A stretch of 64,000 nucleotides of DNA from Marthasterias glacialis (lineage: Eukaryota > Echinodermata > Asteroidea > Forcipulatida > Asteriidae), in contig OU452228.1 in NCBI GenBank assembly GCA_911728455.2, positions 1,364,001 to 1,428,000 of the forward strand. Direction: 5' to 3'. The position numbers and the translations under genes were made by a program. Positions 37,958 through 51,600 of this stretch are shown in pieces (position 1 is the first letter of the stretch; the number at the start of each line of letters is the position of its first letter). The notes below the pieces were generated by a model. That model made no database searches. It was not told where the DNA came from and saw only the letters and a list, made by a program, of their open reading frames with translations.

Positions 37958-39008
37958 ACCAGCGGAAGACAGAACATTGCTGCAGTTATCAAAATGCATT
38001 TTGTTGGAAGGTAGCATCTTATTGAAAGGGATTGTTGCAATGATGCACTGACATTAAAAAAAGTAAATGTAAAAATTATAGAATTTCTTGCAGCAAATAG
38101 ATCGCCCTCGGTTTGAGTACAACAAACGCTTGATAAGATAACATGGTGATCCCAGTGAGTGAGACCATATCGTCTGATGCCAAGCAGAAGAATGCAAGGC
38201 TCTTGTGCCCTTCTGATGGGCACACTTTCAGGCCTGCATGCTTCGTTTTTGTAAGGGCAACTCGATGTGAAGTTCTACTGGAACATTTCAAGGGCACCAG
38301 GGCAATGACCAGGGGCAACGGAGGCAATTGCCTCTGCTAAGTTTCACACCTGCGCTTTGAATAAGAATCATCTCAGTAGAAGTTTGTATAAAACAAAATT
38401 TAAAAAAACCTATTCAAAATGTACAACGATCAACAGAAAAACATGGATTAAACAAGTTTTGTTTGTTGACTTCGGAGACTAAAACTTCCCGGCAAAATTC
38501 ACTTTTTAGGCGGCAAATGATAACTATTTGTTAATCACTTGGTGCAGAGATAAAGCTACTGCGAAGACAAATCTTATTGAACTGTGTGGTCCCTTCTGAC
38601 TATGCACAAATGGAGTAATATTCAAAGGAAATTTGAAATGTTTGTGAACAGCGTTTTTATTCACAATTGCACAAAAGACAAACCTGTAAAATGAACCATT
38701 ATTTGGTATAGCAATTTTAACAATTTCAAAATGTGTCTATGACTCAGGTTGCATCATGTCTTTAAGGGATATCTAAAATAAGTTAATTGTGCCCAAAACT
38801 TTACGAGTGCTATCTCGTCGCATTTTCACTTTTAAAACACTTGCCTCTGAATCACTTGCATCTTAACATGTTAAAACCAAAGCTTATAAAGGTCATGTGC
38901 ACATCTCTCACTTGGGCGTAAATGAGCATTTGTCGAGATCACCATTTATGCTCAGCAGTTAAAACAAAATGAGAGTTTGATGCATTGATTTGTTCAGGAT
39001 GAATGCCC

Positions 39009-39373
39009 CTTTAAAGCCTCAGCTCAACAATGGTAAAGTGTCTGTAAATGCTTCTATTCTTTGCACAAATCAACATGTATGTCATAAAACCAACTTGTGA
39101 GAATTTCAGCAAATTTCATTGTTTCATTTGGAGAAAACAGTAAAAATGCATTCAGCATTTTGTATGCATTCTTAGGCAGAGTTTTGGTCTGACTTGAGAA
39201 CAAAAATTAATTGTTGATCTTGACTCATTTATTATTCAAAAACGATAACACTTCAGGCAGAAATATTTCAAGGAAAATTTTCTACCATCATGATCCTTAT
39301 ACCATGTAGGGTATGTAAATCTGTGAACATTTATATATTTTTTTCTTACCAATGTTGAGCTGGGGCTTTAAAG
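39009..39373 (+). repeat. TIR family CTTTAAAGCC, complete copy next to septin 3' end
   Basis: A 365-bp element with 28-bp inverted ends (CTTTAAAGCCTCAGCTCAAC at the left; GTTGAGCTGGGGCTTTAAAG at the right; 2 mismatches). It lies 139 bp beyond the septin stop and supplies an AATAAA (39228-39233) on the septin strand. Confidence 0.75.
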
Positions 39374-39511
39374 CCATTATCTTCAAACCATGTCTTACCT
39401 AGCTGAAAACATTACACCCTGGGCTCTCACATCTGACTATCAAAACTTTGCATTTTTTCAGACGAATTAAAAAAAAACGAGAAAGCAAAAGGCCTCAGCA
39501 CTCTTCCTGAT

Positions 39512-39682
39512 TTATTTCTTCTTTCCTTTCTGCAATGTCTGCGCTTGTTGAGATTCATCTAGGGCTTGTTGTTTCTTGCGGTTGAAGGAGTTGATTTCGT
39601 CTTCCAGCTGACGTCGCTGGTCGTCGAGTTGTTTCTTCTCATCTGCGTGGTCCCTCTTGAGTTTGTCAAAGCGCTCATGGAG
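39512..39682 (-). CDS. SEPTIN6/8/11: Septin coding exon 10 (C-terminus and stop)
   Basis: Residues 374-429: [19 protein letters not shown], the rest of the coiled coil, then QTLQKGKKK and TAA. The basic tail resembles the KDKEKK-type ends of vertebrate SEPTIN6/8/11. The stop codon lies inside an AATAAA hexamer. Confidence 0.95.
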   Translation of the reverse strand, partial: LHERFDKLKRDHADEKKQLDDQRRQLEDEINSFNRKKQQALDESQQAQTLQKGKKK

Positions 39683-42600
39683 CTGAGATGGGGAAAGGAA
39701 AGAAAATAATTGGGTTTTAAATCAACTAGGTATGGAACAATTATATCAAAAAAAAATTTCATTGAAGTTTTGAACATTTTGTGAGACCTTCTCTAGACAG
39801 ATAAATATTTTTGGGTAAATTGAATGATCACAAAATCAGAGTTACACTTTTATAACATTTCTTTGCACTGTCATTATCAAACTCTAAGCTTCATAATTCA
39901 ATCAAGCAATGAGCCTGTGTTGAACTTAATCTGTCTGGCTCCCTGACTGTAGCATTATCATCAACAAGTAATAGAAATGCACCTGACTATTTTAGACATG
40001 AGCCTCACTTTGATCTCTACAAACTCATACACGAGTATCAGAGATGGTTGTTTTGTCCTACCTCTTTTTCCATATGTTTGAGTTGGGATTCCTTTTCCTT
40101 AACACGAACGACAAATATTTGCCTCATCTCATCTTCCTTTTGTTGCAGCATCTGAAGATGTTCTGTTCTCTTGGCCTCATATGTCTCTTGTAAACTACAG
40201 GAAAAACACACAAAGTTGGATGTACATGTTGGAAATGTTTTTTTTTATAAAAGGAAACCTGCCAATCTCAGTGGTCATAAATGGGTTGATGTGGCTGGCT
40301 GCCAAAGGCGCCCTTGAATGCCTGCAGCTCGAACACGTGTAGCCGCGTCCTGTGCAATTTAGCTTCTCAGCTGCCACAAGGATGATTAGCCTCCCAAATT
40401 AATATTATTATTATTATTATTTACAAAAGAAATTGTCTAGACATATTTTTCTATGAAGTGCTGCAATCTTAAGAATCTTAAGCCTATAAAATTTGTCGAC
40501 ATATTAATCTTAACTGTCATGAGTGATTTACTAGGATCCTTCCTATTTCTAACAAAATCCTACACTGTATGGGAACTCAACCCCTGAACAGTTGGACTCT
40601 GGCTGATTATGGTGGATGGTGGTATGCCTGATCCAATGTAAAGCAAATCACATTACTAGTACAGTCCCACTCCAACAGAATCAAACAAAACATGCAGTTT
40701 GATTTTGATGGGTTGATGTGGTTAGCATTAACCAGTTGAAACCGGATGACATGAATACACGCAAATGTTTCCCCTGCCTGGAAACGGAGGTCGTCTTGCG
40801 ACGCCTTCATGAAATTTTACACCACAGGAGCAAAGGTCGCCCGATCATTCAACTGCGGAGCATGCACAGACCACACGAACGCTGTCTAATGCTTTGATTC
40901 ACCCACACAAGGAAAAAAAAGAAAGGTCTTGAATATATTTTGTTTTTGTGTAATCCCCGATTATAGACCTTTGTCCTTTTGTTCCACGAAGGGGCTTATG
41001 AAGCATCAAGAGGCTTCCACTATTGTTCATTCATTGTATTTCGGCTCAACGGAGGTAAGTCAGAGTGAGCCAGCAATCAAGCCATGGTTCCGTGTTTAGT
41101 GTCACTCCTATGCCGTAGGTAACAGCCGATGTTTTGCAATTCACGCTACGTGAATTTGACGTTTTTAACAAAACGGACGATCCCACAAAGAGAATCTTTC
41201 TTCTCTTGGCATTGACAAGTCAGGGTACCTTTGTGGCAGCGGTACCCTCAAAGAAAAAATATTCCGTCAATTCTGCCAAAAGAATCCCGCCAGGGGGACG
41301 GGACAAAAAAAATAAAACCCCGGCAGCAACTGGCTAAGGAAAGACTTTTGATATGAACTTTGCTCTCGATGACATTCAAGCGAATCTTCATCGGATAAAA
41401 ATTGGGTACAATAAGCCTCACCTGACAGGTTTTTTGTCTGGTGATGTATCCATGAATCCCATCTCTTCTAGTTTACAGCGTCTGTAGAGCTCATAGTGAC
41501 GTGTGTGTGTCTGTTCAATCAGGTCCTCCATGTTGGTACGGATCAACATCTCACGCAGCTTGACAAAGTCACAGTGGTTCTCATTCTCAACTGAAAGGCA
41601 ATTGCAAACAAAGGTGTCCAAATTACCATCTGTCATAATGGCACAAGTTTTGTCACGTTCCCTGTATGCAACAGCAATAATCAAACTGATTCTTATCATG
41701 CCAAAAAGGAGTCAGACTATTTTACCTTTCCAGTCTATCTGATTGGTTTGATTCATTTGAACGGAAGAAAAACCTACGTTCATTTGCATGGGAAAAAAAC
41801 AAGATGGCTGTACCATGATAAAGATATGAAGCTACACAACTAACTAGCTGTTGTACATTGGGCCTCGCCAAGAGTCCAGCATGTTCAATGGGACTGCAGA
41901 GCAAAAAGCAGACTACATCACTGATGCTTGCCCACTCCATCAAGTACCCAATGGAACTGTAGACTTAGCTAACATATGGAGGTGGGTCCTGGTTGGGAGC
42001 CCAGCATGTTAATGTGGACTGCAGAGTAAACAGCAGACTACATCACTGATGCTTGCCCACTCCATTAAGTACCCAATGGAACTGTAGACTTAGCTAACAT
42101 ATGGAGGTGGGTCCTGGTTGGGAGCCCGTCATGTTAATGTGGACTGCAGAGTAAACAGCAGACTACATCACTGATGCTTGCCCACTCCATTAAGTACCCA
42201 ATGGAGCTGTAGACTTAGCTAACATATGGAGGTGGGTCCTGGTTGGGAGCCCAGCATGTTAAAGTGGACTGCAGAGTAAACAGCAGACTACATCACTGAT
42301 GCTTGCCCACTCCATCAAGTACCCAATGGAACTGTAGGTCTAGCTAACATATGGAGGTGGGGCCTGGTGCAGACTCCAAATCATAAGACTACATCACTGA
42401 TGCTCGCTAACTTCATTAGAACCTTTATGCAGCTGCAGGTTCAGCTCATTGAAATAAACCAGAGAACCGGTACATCGCGGCCATTGCTGTTGTCTATGAA
42501 GCACAAAATAGTGTACCCTCAGCATGCCTCAGCAGTGCCGAAACGCTACGAAACGGTTACCATCGCTGAGTATGCGTATAATAACAAAAACACGCACTGC

Positions 42601-45600
42601 CATCGCACCATGCACTTTCAAGATTGTGCTGGGCATGGACGCATGGATCACCCATAAAAAAACACGTCTGGTTACCATTACTGTCAGGGTTCTCCCCAGG
42701 ATTTTTCAAAACTGGGGGGCATTCTGGACCCAAATTTTTGAAAGTGTGGCCGAAGCACGCTGAATTGGTAGCAGGTCCTTGGAACGTTTTATTTAAAGTT
42801 TATGTTTGGTTTGAAAAGCTCTACTGTGCAATCTGGAGCATCTAAAATGGTTAGGATTTTTTTAAAGGATTTTTTGTGTATTTGAAAATCCAAAACAAAA
42901 ACTATATAAATAAAATGTTATTTATTCATTTTTTTTTTTTTGCGCATCGGCCCGTAATACGCTAGCTTTTGCATGGGGATAACCCTGACTGTGAATGCGT
43001 ATAATAACAAAAACACATTGAATATGAACACACGCACTACCATTGCGTCACGCACTTTCAAGATTGTGCTTGACATAAAAAGCACGCCATATTTTTCAGG
43101 CGCTGGTTTTCCCGAGGGTACACTATTTGAGACACTGCATGGAACGATGCGGTTACACGGGGCGGTATGGAAGTACCGGTTCTCTGGGTTATTTCTATGG
43201 TCTAGCTATAGACCCCTGCACTGATGTCACACACAGCTACTGTCTGCCCATGGTCTACCATGCTGGAGCAGACTAGCTCACTGTCCGCTACATCCTTCAT
43301 ACCAGTCCAATCCATTGAGTCCAAAATGAAGCTGTCAGCAGGCAGAAATGGTTGTGACTATTTGAGATTTCCTAAGTGATCCGTACTTTTTATCCTTAAG
43401 ATTAGCTGTAATCATTTACATAACCCCCCAGATTATCTCAATAGAGATTATCTCAATAGAGATTATCTCACCTTGTACAACACCCCATGGGTACTGCCTA
43501 GCTCGGACCATCTTATTACCCATCTTGACCTCCTCTGTGCTTCCCACTACAGCAAATGGTAGATGACCCTGATCAAATGAGAAAATAACAATTGCAAATA
43601 TTAAAGTTACTACTTCAACACAATTTACCTCGACTTATTTTTAGATTTTGTTTTATTTGAGACATCATAGTAACTTGAATAGAGCACTCTTCCAACAGGA
43701 CAAATAGTTGCTGATCGGGAATACATACACTGCATATCGTCGTGTGCCCGGCAAAAGGGCATAAGGCCTTACGCCCTTTTGCCAGGAACATAAAGTAGTT
43801 CGGCCCAGTAACAAAATGGCTCCTGACATAAAAAATGTGTCATTTTTGTTAGTTTTTTTTTGCTAGAATTACCCTGAAGACATGTTTCCCCATTCCCCAT
43901 GCAGAATTTAACCTTTCTAGAATGACTTTTGCATGGCAACAAATTTACCAAACTTTCCCGCTCATAATTCTTGAAACACAAATTTTAACACAAATTGCTT
44001 AAATTACGTCCTTTTACTGGGAACTTTCCCTTTCGTCCTTTTGCCAGGCACACGACGATATATTGCCATTGTTTATGTATGATGGTTTGATAAGAGAAAA
44101 CTATAACAATCTTATTCCAAACAATTAACTCACTAGGTGTTTTTGCTAAAAAGAAAACCATACAAAATCTGCCCAAATCAATCAATGGGAGACTTTTGAA
44201 CATCCTTTTTCAGTTCTCACCGATAGTACGCATGCTCAGAACTACGTACACAATACTGAGCATGGACAGCCAATATGCAACTGTAATGAATCAATCATAA
44301 TCAACCAGTGCACGTAATACTAAAAATTATTTCAAAATGTTCAAAAAGAGGTGAAAGACCAACTCCGTCAAAATCAACCAAGATTTCATATGCTTAAATA
44401 CCAACTCCATCAAAATCAACCATACATTTCAATCTGGTGGTGTACCGGATCAATCAAAATCAAGCAAAACCAGCCAATTTATTTTGATGGATTTGGTACC
44501 GTTAGGGTTAATGAAAAGAATACAAGGATTTATGATTCCTGACATGTTGTCATTTGAGAACTTTTAATTCAGGGTTCCCACTGACTCCACTGAACATTCC
44601 ATGACTTTTTTATGACTTTCCAGGACAAATTAGGATTTCCCATTGCCAACTTTTGCATTGTTGTTGTTGGTTTTTTACATCTTAAGAGTCTTTCAAAAAG
44701 TAGACACCACATGATGTGTATACGGGGAAACATTGTCCGAGCCAGCAAACAAGCGATGTTTAAACACACCGATGTGTAAAATCGGAATACCGAAACAAAA
44801 GGCAGCAGGACATTTTGTTTTGGAGTGAGCACACAGTATCCACTCACCGTGCAATGTTTTGTTTCACCCACACAAAGAGAACAGATGGTGTTGAATATTT
44901 TGCCTATTATGCAGGGGTATTGTGTAGTCTGTTTTGTTTCTGGACCGAGAAAATATCAAATTCACGCAGCATGAATTGCAAAACATCGACCGTTACCTAC
45001 AGCATAGGAGTGGCACTAAACACGGAGCCATGGCTCGATTGCCGACTGCAGAATGGCGTCTTAAGACACCTTCCGTTTCCAGGCAGGGGAAACATTTGTG
45101 TGTATTCAAATCATCCGGTGTTAACTGGTTAACTTGAAGACATTCTCAAAAGATAAAATGAAAACACATCACACTTGACTCACTCAAGTATGGACATTTA
45201 CCAAACATTATGCAATGCCTTGAAAGCTGGAGTTACATTTCAAACACCAAGTTTGGCACAAGCTTGACACATTATAACTGGACCCATTTCATTTAGCCTA
45301 GTAGACTTTTAAGGCTGGCTTACATTCATGGTGGAGTTGAGGTCAGCGACTGTCTCATCATCAGTAGGGAATTGGTAAATCTGCACGCCGTTACTCACTA
45401 GCTCACTCATGATCTGTAACAATGACAACATTTACTTAATGTTATTACCATCATAATCGCTTACTTTTGAAGACGATCAGATCATAACGACTGAAACATT
45501 GAGCACTTTACCTCCTCTTTTCAGAACCACTATATCTCTTAACAGAGCTGTATATATATATTGACTAGAGCGCTAACTTGTCCAACATTTTGAAGCCATG

Positions 45601-48600
45601 TGACAACACAGCCTGTCTTAAGACATATTTAGCTTGTATTTCTACAGGGCTCTTGGTATGAAACAGTAATAGACATTTATATTGCCCTTTTATTAACCTA
45701 CTGTAGAAAAGGAGCTTGAATTGTTAAAAAAAAAACGTTTAAGTTAGGAATTTTTGAGCCATTTGAATACTTGTTTTTTAAAAAGGTTATACGGTGCTGT
45801 AATGCACATAGTTTGCTGAAAGACCCTTAGGAATCATTTGCGAAGTCAGTTTGAATAATGTCAAGTACAATGACCTCCTGCACATATGAACATTTAATTC
45901 AAAATCCTTGACTTCCACAGACTATAGACCGATACGTTTTGGTCCGAACACGCAAGTGCTGTGCGCAACCCCGCCATTGCTGGGACGCTGTCAGTGCAAG
46001 CTTTTGTACAAAAGACATGGAAAAAACACATTGTCTTTTTAACTTTTTATGTGAATTGGGTGTCTGGCTTAACAATTTTTACACAATTTCCCTGACGGGA
46101 CTGCATGACGTAACAATGTATAGGACCATATTTGCAACTGAACAGAAACCGAATCCTGAAAAAGGCAAAGATAATAATAAGTAAGTTTTAATTGTGATAG
46201 ACACGGAAATTTCAAGGTCACAAGTTTAATGAGTAACATCAGCAAGGCTATTTGTCGTTTAGTTACAAATGTTTAATAAGTATGTTGTACATCACTGTGT
46301 CATGCCGTCTTGTTGGAGAAATTTGCATAAAATGTCAAACAGATGACAGTTTTTCCATGTCTTTGTCTACAAGACCTTGCGCTGCAAGCGTCCAAGTAAT
46401 GGTGGCGCCGAGCGCGTACAGACTCAGATGGATCGGCCTATGAAACCAATGCCTATGGTGCCACAAGCTCAAAAAAAGTAACCTCACTGAGGTGAAATGA
46501 AGACCAACCATTGGCTAAGAGTTTTTACATACCCTCACTGAGGTGAAATGAAGACCAACCACTGGCTAAGAGTTTTTGCATGACCTCACTGAGGTGAAAT
46601 GAAGACCAACCATTGGCTAAGAGTTTTTGCATACCCTCACTGATGTGAAATGAAGACCAACCATTGGCTAAGAGTTTTTGCATACCCTCACTGAGGTGAA
46701 ATGAAGACCAACCATTGGCTAAGAGTTTTTGCATGCCCCATTTCCATGGTTTATGGTGCTCCAACAAAGAAAACCATACAGGGTGGCATGGGTGGTGTGT
46801 GCAAAAAGCGCTTGCCTTCTAACCAATGTGTCTCTGGTTCGATTTTTCTGCAAAAACCAAACACTTTTGATCTCAGGCTGTACTTCATGGTCATATAAGG
46901 GTTGATGTGGCTGGCTGCCGAAGGCATCCTTGAATGCCTGCAGCTCGAACACTTGTAGCCGTGTCCTTTGCAATTCAGCTTCTCAGCTGCCAGTAAGAAT
47001 GATTAGCTTCCCAGCCTTGCTTTACTCACCTTGATTTTAAACTTGTGCAGTTCACTCTTGGAGATGGTGTCAGCCTTAGCAATGACCGGAATGATATTGA
47101 CCTTGCTGTCCAATTTCTTCATAGTGACCAGGTCCAGAGACTTGAGGGAGTGACCGGTGGGAGCGATGAAATAAAGACAGGTGTGGATGCGGGTATCATG
47201 GTAGGAGTGCAGGGCTCTCTTGATCTTCAACTCTTCTTGGAGGAAATTCTCAAACTGTTTGTCAATGTACTCCACGATGGGCTTGTAGCTAATAAAGGGA
47301 AAAAACACAAATAATAATAATGTCTTGAGAAATCTATCTACTTACAGGTACACATGTACATATTTTACATCACATATTTTACATCACTGATCTGCATACA
47401 TGTATGATACAAGAATATCTAGAATTTTCGGAAAATACAATCTTGTAGAATGTAAAAAAAAAAGTAATAATCAAATCTGTGCAAAAAATGTTGTCTATTG
47501 TTTGCTAAGACAGTTGCATTGACACAGTGGTTGTTTATTGTTATTTATAGCATTGTTTATGGAGGGTACTTATTATCAACCCTGTTCACTAATCTTCTCA
47601 TTACCGAATTGTTTTGACCTAGCAACCAGGGATGACCGCACTGTTTGACCACCCTAAGCACACATTCCTAAACTACAGAGAGCTTTTGTTCAAAGGCCAA
47701 TTTTACAAACTCTATTATCACCTTAAAGATATTGTTTTACTGTAAATAAGTAAAACAAAATGTCTTACTTATTGAATTCCCTTTCATATAATCCAAAAAA
47801 CATTGAGATCGGTCAATAAATGTCCCATGTTCTTGGTCTCTGTTTCCTCAGTTTGATCTGACACTTTTTTGTGCACATCCATATGGCACTCCAAAGGCAT
47901 TTGGAATTTAGGATTTTTCCAGCTTTTTTTATTTTACCACCATTGGAATGATCGGATCTTTCTCTTTCCATCCATAGTAAGCTTGGGTATGGAGGGTGAA
48001 CATGGACAAAACTACAGCTTTATGACAACTAGCCTTCATGATCTGGCTTGAGTGCTTTTTTGTGTGTAAGCTTGGTCGACTTAAGTCACCAATGGTAAAG
48101 AAGAGGGGGTATGAGTGTAGTCGACAAAAGCCACCTATGGTAAGGAAAGGGTTAAAGGATCATTCCAGGATTTTTCTCAACTCCCTGGAAGGGTCAACTT
48201 CAAGCCACTGTTGAGTGAAGTAATCACAAACCCACCTCAGGTCACCCGAACATGGGTTTTGAAGAATTTTAGGGTTCAAGCATTTGAAGCAGTTACTTTT
48301 AACTGCTATGGTGGTCTTGTATGGTGGCCGTGAAGAGCAAAGCCCAAGATGTCTGGAACCTGCGTCAATCGTGGGATTTTTTTTGCGAGAAGAAAATTAA
48401 GTGTACACTGGATGTCATGGTCCTTCATAATATCTTCGATCACATTCGTTATTGATGAAGATGTATGAATAACAAGACTGCGTACATTGCACTTTTTAGG
48501 CCACCACACACTTACAGCACAGGATGAACATGCGAACACTGGAAAGTGTACAAATGTCCTGCGCTTACAATTTGTCAAGACGACAGCCTAGGTGTACTGT

Positions 48601-51600
48601 ACGTTACAGAACCTTCATTTTTTTACCTTAAGAGCTGGACGATTAAAAAAAAAATGACATACTAAAGAATACCATTTGACGTCCTCGCCCAAATGACATT
48701 AGTCTTGATTGGTGACATTCGTTTTGTTAACGTAGTCGCTGATTTCGCAAGATGAATTCGCAACACTTACTGGAGAAGAGATATATCTGTATCAAACAAA
48801 CATCTGGATCAAAGCGAGCGTCTCTTCAAGCTTTTGGCACTGGGACCCGCCCACATTTTTTTTAATGACCGTGATTTGAATAGTCATAAAACAAAACGCA
48901 CGCACACAATGATGGGCAGACGGCGGCCTAGACTGTTCCCCTGTCTCCCCCTATGTGAATTGTGGAAAGTTTCATAAACGTTAACATTAAATACGTCTAG
49001 GTACCATACACATCTGATACACTTCTCCATGCACAAACTCTGGTAGTGAATGCCTCAATACAAATTATGCAAATGAGCCTCGTTTTAATCTGCCTGGCAA
49101 AAGGCAGGCAGCTGTGCCAAACTTGTCAAGATGCTAGTTTAATTCAGATTCGTAGACTTGCCCAGTCCCTCCGAGCTAGTCGATGTTGCGCCCTCTATCA
49201 GTGACTAAAATACAAAAACTAGCATCGCCAATTAAGACTACAATGACATCAAATTCAGCCATGGGATGTTAATGGAATGAAATAAGTAGCTTCTCACAGG
49301 TACGACGGAAATATGGATGGAACTAAATTTTCTGCTCCAAAAACAGACACCTGATATCCTGAACGTGACTGTACTATTTATACGAAACTGTAGTCCTTCA
49401 GGTCTAGGTGGATTACATGTTTATTAATTACTACAGACATGGTCAACTTTAAATAATGGTTTTAACTGATCATCAGTGATCAAAACTGGAAACTCTCCTG
49501 ATGGCCGAGACTGAAACCATTATTAAAAATACTCAACAGGGAAATGAAAATGTTCCTCACCTATCCTCCTTGTTGATTTGATCACCAAACCCAACTGTGT
49601 TGACTACAGTCAGCTTCAGTCGTACTTGACTCTCTTGTAGCTCTGTGACGAGGAGAGAACAAGATTATGCCGATTGAACAATAAGGAAATAAAAGAGTGG
49701 TGACCAAGGTCTTAAACAACCGTTAAAAACCGGCAGGGTCATGGGCATGTGACAAAGGACAGAGCTGAAGGCACTACTCTTTTATTCTCATTCATAAATG
49801 CCCTTTTTTGTTAAAAAGCGTAATATTGTAAGAAAATGCATGAAACTTTTCTTTTCTTTTTTATTATTTTTTTTTCTTCAATTTTTTCATGTCCTCAAGC
49901 TCCATTTCGCGAGGGTCAAATTGCATGCGACGCTCAGTTCTTACTTAGACTGCATGCATGCACTTTAAAATTTTGTTTTCAGCATCAAGTTGAATTTTTA
50001 TCATCTCGCTCAGTTCATTAGCCAGGGCAAATGAAGCTCTTTCAAACAAAAATAAAAGCTATTTTTAACCAATTTTTGGGTGAACAAAGAAAAATTGACT
50101 GGAACGGGATTTGAACCTGCGCCCACCGGTTTAATGTACCAACTGAGCTATCCAGCCCTAATGTTGGCGGTCTCCCTATTTTGTCAATATCTTTGTTTCG
50201 GGGGTGCCGATCTAGACACTTATGTCCTTAAACAAGACACTTAACCATTGTTTCCGTAGGTTCCATGTGTTGTGTAATGCACGTAAAAGAACCCAGTTGA
50301 AAACACATATCGCTAAAAGACTGGGTTTGCCACAGTGTTTCTAGCAGTGGCTGCTGAATGCACTGCAGGACCTTGTAAACCCTTGTGCTACATAAATGAG
50401 TGTCATAATTCAATACTATAAGTGTCTGGAGAACCTACATGTAGTTGTAGGTAGAAATGTGCGCTATAAGACTCCGGTATTTTATTATTTTCTTTACCCT
50501 TAAACTTCCTTAAATGTTTGAAGTAGTCCAAAGCCCTGAAGTGTTTCTTAATCTTTTTATGAAAGGTTATCCAGTTCCTAAAGTAATACCCTTCAAAAGC
50601 GATACCAGGATAATACTTTTCATTCACGATAAATGAGAAATTGAACCTGCTATTGATCCTCTAGCACAGAGCTTCATATTTCAATACGAGTATTTTTGGA
50701 AACTGTAGTTTGACTACAATTACATCAGGACCCAACTTAGTGAAACTGGTAAGCACCAAAGTATCTTGCTTACCAGAGGCAGGTTACCAACCAAAATACC
50801 ATGTGATACACATTGTTGTGATTGGTACCCTGTAATTATTTTGCTATGCAGCCTTTTCTGTTTAACAGCTTTATAGTGGTACCTGCTTACCATAGGTGCT
50901 GGCATTGAGCTTGACTCCAGGTAGGTTGTGTGGTGCCTGGGAACTCTCAAACTGTGTGTTGAACAGTGTGTCCATCAGGGTAGACTTGCCAAGTCCAGTC
51001 TCACCTGTAGGTCAAAGTATACAAACAATTAACTTTCAACATATGTACAGGCATGCATGAGGGAGTGAAAACAATGCAGTACATAGACAATTTGTTTTAC
51101 ATCACCAAGCCTTGAGATTCTCAATAAAATTGAATAATTATATCAATAGCTACTGTATGTATTGTTTGAGAAAATGGAGTAAACTTTTCAAGTAGTTTTG
51201 CACGTCAGTGGGCAGACAAAATAAACAATGCAAGTCTCATGTGTTTGAACACTGGAACTTGTTAGTGTACTGTTTTGTTTCCTTCACACCTTAACTCATA
51301 AACAAGGTTCACAGAGAGTTCCCAAAAGGTTCCCAAAAGGTTCTCAAAAGGTTCCCAAAAGGTTCTCGAACGGTTCTCGAAAGGTTCTCGAAAGGTTCTC
51401 AAAAGGTTCTCAAAAGGTTCTCAAAAGGTTCTCAAAAGGTTCTCAAAAGGTTCTCAAAAGGTTCTCAAAAGGTTCTCAAAAGGTTCTCAAAAGGTGCCCA
51501 AAAGGTGCCCAAAAGGTTCTCAAAAGGTTCTCAAAAGGTTCTCGAAAGGTTCTCAAAAGGTTCTCGAAAGGTTCTCAAAAGGTTCTCGAAAGGTTCTCAA

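Larger units (their letters stand above)
33561..39008. other. Intergenic stretch between the two genes
   Basis: No convincing coding exon found. It holds a copy of the 34.7-kb TIR family, a purine-rich low-complexity region (35405-35635), a TIR element at 36954-37161, a fragment of the TTAA family (about 37800-37957), and a 38.1-38.3 kb stretch sharing the AGGGCACCAGGGCAAT motif with 27.7 kb and 55.7 kb. The remainder is AT-rich single-copy-looking DNA. Confidence 0.5.

Noticed and set aside
50087..50165. tRNA gene on the minus strand
   Set aside because: A and B boxes and an acceptor-like pairing are present, but the anticodon arm is not; SINE-like sequence flanks it.
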